A stretch of DNA of 35,006 nt from Candidatus Oscillibacter pullicola (lineage in GTDB: Bacteria; Bacillota; Clostridia; Oscillospirales; Oscillospiraceae): assembly GCA_019118935.1 (NCBI GenBank), contig DWXY01000118.1, positions 1-35,006 of the forward strand, given 5' to 3'. Positions 1 through 6,830 of the stretch are shown in pieces. The position numbers and the translations under genes are program-made. Numbering within the stretch: the stretch's first letter is position 1; every line of letters begins with the position of its first letter. The notes under the pieces are model-generated. The model was not told the DNA's origin. It worked only from the letters and a program-made list of their open reading frames with translations, and did no database searches.

Positions 1-116
1 ATCTCTGATTTTGGAGGGATATGCGGGAGGGATATTAAAACCAAATGCTGTTATTCAGTTGAAAATATGCTGTAATACCAAGGGTCCTACAAAAACGCCT
101 GTGAATGGACGAACAA

Positions 117-157
117 GATTTTGAGTCCGTCACGTCTACCAATTCCATCACACCGGC
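117..157 (-). pseudogene. 5' half of a tRNA-Leu(CAA) gene, truncated
   Basis: Read on the minus strand from 157, the sequence gives a 7-nt acceptor strand GCCGGTG, a D arm with the usual GGAATTGGTAGAC block, the 5' anticodon strand ACGGA, the loop CTCAAAA (anticodon CAA, leucine) and the first two bases TC of the 3' anticodon strand. After that the tRNA match stops: no variable arm, no TTC-containing T loop and no CACCGGC acceptor partner follow in the remaining 116 bases. The gene still has its promoter. It is therefore a real tRNA gene cut in two, by insertion or rearrangement or at an assembly junction. A group I intron is a less likely alternative, because the break lies past the loop. 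Confidence 0.8.
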
Positions 158-173
158 GAATGGATACTGGTTT

Positions 174-202
174 ATTATACAGGAGGCCGGAGCGAAATTC
201 AA
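174..202 (-). promoter_or_regulatory. SigA promoter of the broken tRNA-Leu
   Basis: On the minus strand, TTGAAT (202-197) and a perfect TATAAT (179-174) are 17 bases apart. The predicted start, around 167, lies about 10 bases before the tRNA 5' end. The promoter sits just after the stop codon of the CitE-like lyase gene, which is on the same strand. Confidence 0.75.
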
Positions 203-212
203 GTCCTTTTTC

Positions 213-1172
213 TCACGGCCTGACACCGTACCGCTCCGCCCGCAGGACGATCCGCCGGGCCCAGCGGCTGTGGGTGTTGTACTCGTTCATCCGGCCGCCG
301 TCCTCGCTGGCGGAGACCAGGCTGCCGCTGCCGGTATCCCAGTTCAGGATGGCCCGGGCGTCCGCGTAGTCCTGCTGTGAGACGCGGAGCATCTCGTTCA
401 CCACGGGGATCTGGTTGGGATGGATGACGGTCTTGCCGGTGAAGCCGTTCAGCAGATCCAGCTCCATCTCCCGCCGCAGCCCCTCTTCCCATCCCTCGCC
501 GGAGTAATACTCCCACACCGGGCCGGACACCACGTATTGGGTGCCGAAAGCCGCCACGATGTCGATGAGGATATCCGCCACCGGGCGCAGGTCGTAGATG
601 GTCCGATCCACCGGGCGGCGCAGGCCGAAGGCGTGGGAGAGGTCGTTCCCCCCCACCCGGATATTCAAAATGGAGCCGGACACAGTGTCCAGCCGGGCCC
701 GCACATCCGTCAGAGCCTCCCGGCGGGTCTGCGGAGGGATCATGGCCGCAGACTCAAACACCGGCATATAGAAGTACTCCTCCGTCCGGCTAATGGAGCG
801 GATGGCCGCAAGATAGGCCCCGCAGTTCTCCAGGAAAAACTTGGGCAGGATGAATCCCCGCAGAATAGAGGAAAACGGGGCGTACTCCTCCGCCAGCCGC
901 AGCAGCTGCTCCGGCGACCGGACCCGGACAAAGATGGGCGGCAGGAAAAAGGAGCCGCCCTCCGCAGCGGACGCGATCCGGGCCAGCGTCCCCCGCAGCA
1001 TCCGCTCCGCGTCCGCCACGGCGTCCTCCCGCACCGTGTCCTCCAGGCAGAACGCCAGAGAATAGGGCGTTGGAAACCGCTGTTTCACAATCGCGCCCAC
1101 AATCGACGCGTGGGCATTGGCGGGGCAGTAGAGCAGGGCTCCCACATCATATCCAGTCAGCTTACTTCTCAT
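213..1172 (-). CDS. CitE-like TIM-barrel C-C bond lyase of the Ter biosynthetic module
   Basis: This 319-residue protein resembles the HpcH/HpaI-citrate lyase beta superfamily, in particular the C-C bond lyase family known from tellurite-resistance (ter) clusters. Visible support is the acidic LEDTVRED segment near residue 43, the FVRVRSP strand, the ILPKF segment, FESAAMI around 140 and the GGNDLSHAFGL loop around 175, which matches the metal/substrate loop of CitE-like enzymes, plus KTVIHPNQI near 250. The start is an ATG preceded by AGAGGA. It is divergent from yceG. In the published model of Ter systems such lyases work with two PRTases and a HAD phosphatase, all present downstream, to make a nucleoside-like compound. 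The substrate is unknown. Confidence 0.85.
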   Translation of the reverse strand: MRSKLTGYDVGALLYCPANAHASIVGAIVKQRFPTPYSLAFCLEDTVREDAVADAERMLRGTLARIASAAEGGSFFLPPIFVRVRSPEQLLRLAEEYAPFSSILRGFILPKFFLENCGAYLAAIRSISRTEEYFYMPVFESAAMIPPQTRREALTDVRARLDTVSGSILNIRVGGNDLSHAFGLRRPVDRTIYDLRPVADILIDIVAAFGTQYVVSGPVWEYYSGEGWEEGLRREMELDLLNGFTGKTVIHPNQIPVVNEMLRVSQQDYADARAILNWDTGSGSLVSASEDGGRMNEYNTHSRWARRIVLRAERYGVRP

Positions 1173-1236
1173 GCTTATCCTCTTTTGCCTTCAGTTCCGT
1201 GCCGCAGCCGGTTTCGGCCGGGCACTTATGGCCGTT

Positions 1237-1245
1237 ATTATAGCA
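1237..1245 (-). promoter_or_regulatory. Extended -10 promoter of the CitE-like gene
   Basis: Minus-strand TGCTATAAT (1245-1237) is an extended -10 element about 65 bases before the start codon. The -35 position (TTTTCT, 1265-1260) is poor, as is common with extended -10 promoters. Confidence 0.6.
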
Positions 1246-1329
1246 CTTCCCGCCGGAGAAGAAAATACCCGCGCCATGCTGCCGAATGTAAAATTTTTGT
1301 GCATTTTCAGGCTATGCTCCAAGCATCTG

Positions 1330-1358
1330 TTGAAAATTCTCTCCGGAGCCGCTATAAT
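1330..1358 (+). promoter_or_regulatory. SigA promoter of the yceG-telA-terD operon
   Basis: TTGAAA (1330-1335) and TATAAT (1353-1358) have a 17-base spacer and lie about 40 bases before the yceG start. With the divergent promoter at 1237-1245, this 224-base gap holds two back-to-back promoters and no other gene. Confidence 0.8.
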
Positions 1359-1396
1359 GAGAAACACAAATCTTGTGATGGGAAAGAGACTGGGCT

Positions 1397-3670
1397 GTGA
1401 TGTTTCAACAGGCTGGAACGGCACAACTGAATGACTATTTCCGCCCGCTCTCGGAACGGGGCGGGTCCCGTGTGTTTTTCTGCCGGATCGCCGGGTACGG
1501 GGAGACGGTGGCCGCTTTTCTGCGCCGCTACTACGAGGCGGCCCGCCGGTCCGGCGTCATCATCGACGGACGCATCCCCAACCCCACGCCCGACAACCTG
1601 TCCTATTTCAATGAGATGATGGGGTCCGGCTTCCAGATGGACCGGGACTTTCTCTCCCAGCGGCTGAAAAAGTGGCTGCCCCGGATGACGGACGGGCAGC
1701 GGGACGCCGTGGTGACGGCCATGTATGCCACCCTGGATGATATGCGCCGGGCGGGCAAAAACGACAATATGCTCCGCAACGCCTACATGAAATACATGTG
1801 CTGGCTCTACTACAAGTTCGAGCGGATCGTCAACGTGCTGGGCGGCGAGACGCTGCCCAAGATCCTTTACGCCGGGGACGTGAGCCATTATGAGCTGCAG
1901 CTGCTGACGGTCCTCTCCCGGGCGGGGGCGGATATCGTCCTGCTGGAGTGCTGCGGCGACCAGGCGTATCTCACCGTAGACCCCCAGTCGGCCCTGTCCC
2001 ACCTGTATCAGGCGCCCGGCCTGGGGCCCTTCCCGGCGGGCTTCGGTGTCAAGCAGCTTCAGGCGGAGCTGGAGCGGGAGGTGCGCCGCCAGCGGCTCTA
2101 CGGCACGCCGCCCTCCCTCTCTCCCTGCACCAACGCCTGGGTGCAGAAGGCAGAGCTGAACGCGGCGCTGACGGCTGTACAGGCCCGCGGAAACGATCCC
2201 CGCTTTTTCTACAACCTCTTCCTCTGCCAGTACGGCGTGGAGGACAATCTCACCTATACCAACGACCTCTTCGCGTTTTATCAGTCCCTCCAGGGCGGCG
2301 GCCGCCGGATCTGCGTGGTGAACGGAGACCCCGCGCCCCCCGGGCCGGAGGAGATCGCCGCGGTCAAGCGGGGCAACTACGCCTCCGCAGAGCAGCTGGC
2401 CGCGGGCCTGGCCGCCAACATCCGGTATCCCGCCAATGTGGAGCTCCAGCGGCTGATGGCCAAAGCTTTCATTGATCTGGTGCTGGAGGAGGGAGAGCGG
2501 TGCGGCGGCAGCGTCGCCAAGCTCACCAGCCGGGCGGTGTACCTGCTCTGCTGGCTGAACCGGTATCAAAAAGAGCTGTTCCCGGACTGGAAGGCGCCGG
2601 AGGTGGCGGTCTTTCTCCAGTTCGGCAGGTGCGCGTCGGACACCGGGGCCCTGTTCCTGCGGCTGCTGGCCCGACTGCCGGTGGACGTGGTGCTGCTGCT
2701 CCCCAATCTCAACGAGGGCAGCGCCCTCCATGCCCCGGACCTGCTAGAGGTCCACTGTCCCCAGTCCGTCTCTCTGGACCGCTTCCCGGTGGACCAGAAT
2801 CAGGCCCGGGTCACCACCGCCGCCTATCAGGCGGAGCGGGACCTGGACCGCCTGATGTACCAGGACACGGGGCTGTACCGCAACCAGCAGTATGCCAAGG
2901 CCTCCACGGTCCTGCTGCAGACCATGTACGAGGAGATTCCCATCCTGTGGGACCAGGAGCTGAAATACCGCCCCAGCTTTTCCGCCGCAGGGGACACGGT
3001 CACCCTGCCGGTGATCTGCCAGAAGATCTGCGGCGTGAAGGACGGCAACGCCTCCCAGTACTGGCTGGACATCAAAAAGCTCATCACGCCGGACACGGAG
3101 GTGATCCGGTCCGTCCCCTGGGTCCAGGGCACGGATCCCAACCCCGTGAAGCCGTACGCCACGCAGTTTTTGAAGAACGGCAAGCTGCTGCGCAGCAAGA
3201 TCAAGTCCCACAGCGCCTACCTCTACGGCATCCTGCGGGCGGAGATGCAGGAGCACCTGCTGGACAAATTGCAGCTTCTGCTGGACCAGAAGCTGATCCG
3301 CGGCACCTTTGAGAACGGTACGGAGTACACGGTGATCGCCACCGCCCTGAACCTCTCCAAGGACCTGCTGCGGAAGATCCAGAAGTTCGACTTCACCAAG
3401 AAGAACCCCAAGCTCATCTACATCAACCCCACGGAGAGGATGATCTCCCTGGAGGACAGCATTCTCGCCGCGTTTTTGAGCCTGGTGGGCTTCGATGTGC
3501 TGTTCTTCGTCCCCACCGGCTATCAGTGCATCGAGCAGCACTTTGCCCGGCCTCTTGCCGACGAGGCGCAGATCGGCGACTACCTCTATGACCTGACGGT
3601 TCCCGACTTTAACACCGTGCAGGAGAGCGGCCTGCACTCCATCAGAAAACTATTTGGAAGGAGTACATAA
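1397..3670 (+). CDS. yceG: YceG-like component of the Ter biosynthetic module
   Basis: The 757-residue protein matches the YceG family ('putative component of biosynthetic module') encoded next to telA and terD genes in the B. subtilis yce operon. I recognise it from overall pattern and context: an N-terminal SRVFFCRIAGYGETVAAFLRR region, a segment KILYAGDVSHYELQLL near 155, and a C-terminal IYINPTERMISLEDSILAAFLSLVGFDVLFFVPTGYQ segment in shorter recognisable blocks. No catalytic motif is evident and no biochemical function is known to me. It is longer than B. subtilis YceG. The start is GTG at 1397 or the adjacent ATG at 1400; the GTG is better spaced from GGAAAGAG. It ends three bases before telA, so the two are probably co-translated. 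Confidence 0.8.
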   Translation: MMFQQAGTAQLNDYFRPLSERGGSRVFFCRIAGYGETVAAFLRRYYEAARRSGVIIDGRIPNPTPDNLSYFNEMMGSGFQMDRDFLSQRLKKWLPRMTDGQRDAVVTAMYATLDDMRRAGKNDNMLRNAYMKYMCWLYYKFERIVNVLGGETLPKILYAGDVSHYELQLLTVLSRAGADIVLLECCGDQAYLTVDPQSALSHLYQAPGLGPFPAGFGVKQLQAELEREVRRQRLYGTPPSLSPCTNAWVQKAELNAALTAVQARGNDPRFFYNLFLCQYGVEDNLTYTNDLFAFYQSLQGGGRRICVVNGDPAPPGPEEIAAVKRGNYASAEQLAAGLAANIRYPANVELQRLMAKAFIDLVLEEGERCGGSVAKLTSRAVYLLCWLNRYQKELFPDWKAPEVAVFLQFGRCASDTGALFLRLLARLPVDVVLLLPNLNEGSALHAPDLLEVHCPQSVSLDRFPVDQNQARVTTAAYQAERDLDRLMYQDTGLYRNQQYAKASTVLLQTMYEEIPILWDQELKYRPSFSAAGDTVTLPVICQKICGVKDGNASQYWLDIKKLITPDTEVIRSVPWVQGTDPNPVKPYATQFLKNGKLLRSKIKSHSAYLYGILRAEMQEHLLDKLQLLLDQKLIRGTFENGTEYTVIATALNLSKDLLRKIQKFDFTKKNPKLIYINPTERMISLEDSILAAFLSLVGFDVLFFVPTGYQCIEQHFARPLADEAQIGDYLYDLTVPDFNTVQESGLHSIRKLFGRST

Positions 3671-3673
3671 ACC

Positions 3674-4840
3674 ATGGGCCTGGATTTCACGAGACCGAAC
3701 GCATCCCAGCCGCAGCCTCTCCAGGGGCAGGCGCCTGCCGCCCCCCAGGAGGAAGAGAACTATCAGCAGTACGACATCTCCGCTGACCGGCAGATGATGA
3801 CCCAGACGCTGGTCAACTCGCCGGAGGTGGACGCCCTGGCCAGCCAGATCGAGGTATACAACCTGGAGTCCATCGTCTCCTTCGGCGCCGGGGCGGCAGA
3901 CGAGATCTCCAAGTGCTCCGACGTGGTGCTCAACAGCATGAACCTGTCCCAGCTGGACGACTCCAGCGTGATGCTGAACACCCTGGCCAAAATCATGGAC
4001 AAGTTCGACATCGAGGAGATCAAGGAGAACCCCGGCCTCTTCGGCAAGCTGTTCGGTAACCTGCGCAAGCAGCTGGACAAAATCCTCGCCAAGTACCACA
4101 CCATGGGCGAAGAGGTGGACAAGATCTACGTCCAGCTGAAGCAGTATGAGGCGGACATCAAGCAGTCCAACCGGAAGCTGGAGGAGATGTTCCAGGCCAA
4201 CGTGAACTACTATCACGAACTGGTGCGCTATATTCTGGCCGGTGAGCAGGGCTGCCGGGAGCTGGAGGCCTACATTGCCCAGCGGCAGGCGGACATGGAG
4301 GCCACCGGGGACAACTCCATCCAGTTCGAGCTGACCACCCTGAATCAGGCATTGATGATGCTGGAGCAGCGGACCCAGGACCTGCGGACGGCCGAAAACG
4401 TGGCCATGCAGTCCATCCCCATGATCAAGACCATGCAGTTCAGCAACATGAACCTGGTGCGGAAGATCAACTCCGCCTTCATCATCACCCTGCCGGTGTT
4501 CAAGCAGGCGCTGACCCAGGCCATCATGCTCAAGCGCCAGCGGCTGCAGGCGGAGGCCATGAGCGCCCTGGACGCCAAAACCAACGAGATGCTGATCCGC
4601 AACGCCCAGAACACGGCGGAGCAGGCCAAGATGACCGCCCGGCTGGCCTCCGGCAGCTCCATCAAGATCGAGACGCTGGAGCAGACCTGGCGCACCATCG
4701 TCAGCGGCATCGACGAGACGAAGCAGATCCAGGAGAACGCCCGCAAGCAGCGGGTGGAGGACCAGAAGCGGCTGGAGGCCATCAAGGCCCAGTTCGACCA
4801 GATGTATCACATGCCGGACAAGGGGTCCGTGAATCATTAA
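3674..4840 (+). CDS. telA: TelA/YceH toxic-anion resistance protein
   Basis: The 388-residue product has the TelA family layout: a Pro/Gln-rich N-terminus (about 1-35), then an almost entirely helical, coiled-coil-rich body rich in Glu, Gln and Lys. Typical segments are KIMDKFDIEEIKENPGLFGKLF near 100, SNMNLVRKINSAFIITLPVFK near 260 and ETLEQTWRTIVSGIDETKQI near 340. TelA proteins accompany TerD proteins and are linked to resistance to tellurite and membrane-active agents; the mechanism is unresolved. The start has a strong GGAAGGAG site inside the end of yceG. It is followed after 32 bases by the first terD. Confidence 0.92.
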   Translation: MGLDFTRPNASQPQPLQGQAPAAPQEEENYQQYDISADRQMMTQTLVNSPEVDALASQIEVYNLESIVSFGAGAADEISKCSDVVLNSMNLSQLDDSSVMLNTLAKIMDKFDIEEIKENPGLFGKLFGNLRKQLDKILAKYHTMGEEVDKIYVQLKQYEADIKQSNRKLEEMFQANVNYYHELVRYILAGEQGCRELEAYIAQRQADMEATGDNSIQFELTTLNQALMMLEQRTQDLRTAENVAMQSIPMIKTMQFSNMNLVRKINSAFIITLPVFKQALTQAIMLKRQRLQAEAMSALDAKTNEMLIRNAQNTAEQAKMTARLASGSSIKIETLEQTWRTIVSGIDETKQIQENARKQRVEDQKRLEAIKAQFDQMYHMPDKGSVNH

Positions 4841-4872
4841 ATATTGAAATATAGGGAACGGAGGAAATCACG

Positions 4873-5454
4873 ATGCCGATCAATCTTTCCAAGGGACAAA
4901 AAGTCGATCTGACCAAGGGCAATCCCGGCCTCACCAAGATCATGGTGGGCCTGGGCTGGGACGTGAACGCCTTTGACTCCGGCAGCGCCTTTGACCTGGA
5001 CGCGGCTGCCTTCCTGGTGGGCGCCAACGGCAAGTGCCCCACGGAGCGGGATTTCATCTTCTACGGCAATCTCAAGCACAGCACCGGCGCGGTGGAGCAC
5101 ATGGGCGACAACCTGACCGGCGAGGGTGACGGCGATGACGAGCAGATCCTGGTGGACCTTTCCAAGGTGCCCGCCAACATCGAGCGGATCGCCTTCACCT
5201 GCACCATCTACGACGCGGAGAACCGCCGCCAGAACTTCGGTCAGGTGTCCAACGCCTTCATCCGCATCGTGGACCAGTCCACCGGCACGGAGCTGATCCG
5301 CTATGACCTGGCGGAGGACTTCTCCATCGAGACCGCCATCGTGGTGGGCGAGCTGTACCGCCACAACGGCGAGTGGAAATTCAACGCCATCGGCAGCGGC
5401 TTCCAGGGCGGCCTGGCGGCCCTGTGCGGCCACTACGGCATCGACGCCGAGTGA
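4873..5454 (+). CDS. terD: TerD-family Ca2+-binding stress protein, copy 1
   Basis: A 193-residue single-domain TerD protein. The start [20 protein letters not shown], the GLGWDVN segment near 30, FDLDAAAFL near 42 and the [14 protein letters not shown] loop near 79 are the TerD signatures; the acidic loop is the known Ca2+-binding site in the family. The C-terminal [17 protein letters not shown] block is also typical. It is intracellular with no signal peptide and probably works at the inner face of the membrane with TelA. AACGGAGG precedes the ATG. Seventeen bases separate it from the second, closely similar copy, so this is a tandem duplication. Confidence 0.95.
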   Translation: MPINLSKGQKVDLTKGNPGLTKIMVGLGWDVNAFDSGSAFDLDAAAFLVGANGKCPTERDFIFYGNLKHSTGAVEHMGDNLTGEGDGDDEQILVDLSKVPANIERIAFTCTIYDAENRRQNFGQVSNAFIRIVDQSTGTELIRYDLAEDFSIETAIVVGELYRHNGEWKFNAIGSGFQGGLAALCGHYGIDAE

Positions 5455-5471
5455 TTACAAGGAGGAATATC

Positions 5472-6053
5472 ATGCCCATCAGTTTACAAAAAGGACAGAA
5501 AGTCAGCCTGACCAAGGGCAACCCCGGTCTCACCAAGGTGGTCGTGGGCCTGGGCTGGGACGTGAACAACTTCGACACCGGCGGGGACTTCGACCTGGAC
5601 GCCGCCGCCTTCCTGCTGGGGGAAAACGGCAAGGTCACCTCCTCCGGGGACTTCGTCTTCTACGGCAATCTCAGGCACAGCTCCGGCGCGGTGGAGCATC
5701 TGGGCGACAACCTGACCGGCGAGGGCGCCGGGGATGACGAGCAGATCCGCATCGACCTGACGAAGGTGCCCGACAGTATCCAGCGCATCGCCTTTACGGT
5801 GACGATCTATGAGGCGGAGAGCCGCCGGCAGAACTTCGGCATGGTCAACAACGCCTTCATCCGCATCTTCGACGAGACCAACGGCCAGGAGATGCTCCGC
5901 TATGACCTGGGAGAGGACTTCTCCATCGAGACGGCGGCGGTGTTCGGCGAGCTGTACAAGAACAACGGCGAGTGGAAGTTCAACGCCATCGGCAGCGGCT
6001 ATCAGGGCGGCCTGGCGGCCCTGTGCGCCAACTACGGCGTGGACGTGGAATAA
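5472..6053 (+). CDS. terD: TerD-family Ca2+-binding stress protein, copy 2
   Basis: A 193-residue TerD protein very similar to copy 1 along its full length ([61 protein letters not shown]). The ATG at 5472 follows an ideal AAGGAGGAAT site; the open frame runs further upstream through the end of copy 1 but has no better start. The acidic Ca2+ loop is intact. Copies 1 and 2 have the same length and no insertions between them, suggesting a recent duplication, perhaps for dosage or hetero-oligomers. Confidence 0.95.
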   Translation: MPISLQKGQKVSLTKGNPGLTKVVVGLGWDVNNFDTGGDFDLDAAAFLLGENGKVTSSGDFVFYGNLRHSSGAVEHLGDNLTGEGAGDDEQIRIDLTKVPDSIQRIAFTVTIYEAESRRQNFGMVNNAFIRIFDETNGQEMLRYDLGEDFSIETAAVFGELYKNNGEWKFNAIGSGYQGGLAALCANYGVDVE

Positions 6054-6080
6054 GCATCCCGACAGGGAGCGTCGGATTTC

Positions 6081-6107
6081 TCCGGCCGCGCCCGCGGCGC
6101 GGCCGGA
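6081..6107 (+). promoter_or_regulatory. Perfect 12-bp hairpin before terD copy 3
   Basis: TCCGGCCGCGCC (6081-6092), a three-base loop CGC and GGCGCGGCCGGA (6096-6107) form a perfect, all but GC-only stem. It ends six bases before the AAGGAGG site of copy 3. No U-run of terminator quality follows. It could be a processing or stability hairpin, or an attenuator, setting the level of the third TerD and the ATPase. Confidence 0.7.
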
Positions 6108-6130
6108 CATTTTGAAGGAGGAATTTTCCT

Positions 6131-6733
6131 ATGTCTGTGAGTCTGCAAAAGGGCCAGAAGATCAGCCTGACCAAGGGCAACGACGGCCTTTCCAAAGTCA
6201 TCATCGGCCTGGGCTGGGACGAGGCATCCAAGTCCAAGGGCGGTCTGTTCGGCGGCCTGTTCGGGTCCTCCGGCCCCGCCATCGACTGCGACGCCTCCGC
6301 CTTCGTGCTGCGGAACGGCAAGCTGGTGGACAAGAAGGACATCGTCTACTTCGGCAATCTGAAGCACTACACCGGCACCGTCCAGCACATGGGCGACAAC
6401 CTGACCGGCGCCGGCGAGGGCGACGACGAGCAGATCGTGGTGGATCTGGCCCGGGTCCCGGCGGAGTATGACCGCATCGTCCTGGTGGTGAACATCTATC
6501 AGGCCGTGCAGCGCCGCCAGCACTTCGGCATGATCCAGAACGCGTTCATCCGCATCGTGGACGCCCGGAACAACCAGGAGATGTGCCGCTACAACCTCTC
6601 CGAGAACTACGATAACATGACCGCCATGATCTTCGGCGAGGTCTACCGCAACAACGGGGAGTGGAAGTTCAACGCCATCGGCCAGGCCACTACGGATCCC
6701 GGCCTGGTGGAGCTGGCCCGGCGCTATATGTGA
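6131..6733 (+). CDS. terD: TerD-family protein, copy 3, with Gly/Phe-rich insertion
   Basis: A 200-residue TerD paralogue, more divergent than copies 1 and 2. It has KGQKISLTKGNDGL, GLGWDEASKSKGG, then a short insertion GGLFGGLFGSSGPAIDCDAS (about residues 37-56) before the conserved strand, and an intact Ca2+ loop GDNLTGAGEGDDEQ near 88. The insertion resembles the variable loop of TerZ/YceC-like paralogues. The start is fixed by AAGGAGGAAT. It is followed by an 82-base spacer dominated by a long hairpin, then the P-type ATPase. Confidence 0.95.
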   Translation: MSVSLQKGQKISLTKGNDGLSKVIIGLGWDEASKSKGGLFGGLFGSSGPAIDCDASAFVLRNGKLVDKKDIVYFGNLKHYTGTVQHMGDNLTGAGEGDDEQIVVDLARVPAEYDRIVLVVNIYQAVQRRQHFGMIQNAFIRIVDARNNQEMCRYNLSENYDNMTAMIFGEVYRNNGEWKFNAIGQATTDPGLVELARRYM

Positions 6734-6773
6734 GCGGCGGTCTGAGGGGAAAAGGATATTCAAAATTTGAACC

Positions 6774-6810
6774 GCGGGAGGGGCCTGCTGTACGCAGGCC
6801 CCCTTCCCGC
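6774..6810 (+). promoter_or_regulatory. Long hairpin in the ATPase leader, enclosing a GGGAGGGG sequence
   Basis: GCGGGAGGGGCCTGC (6774-6788) pairs with 6794-6810 (GCAGGCCCCCTTCCCGC), leaving a five-base loop and a two-base bulge. No U-run follows on the plus strand, so a simple terminator is unlikely. The only strong SD-like sequence in the leader (6776-6783) lies inside the 5' arm. The ATPase start codons (6816, 6831) come right after the hairpin and have only a weak GGTG site nearby. This looks like translational control or an mRNA-processing element. Confidence 0.6.
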
Positions 6811-6830
6811 AGCGAATGGGTGTAACAATC

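Noticed and set aside
1-157. Group I intron in the tRNA-Leu anticodon
   Set aside because: The break is two bases past the loop rather than in it, and no 3' tRNA half or intron core can be seen in the 116 bases available; it is not excluded beyond the window edge.
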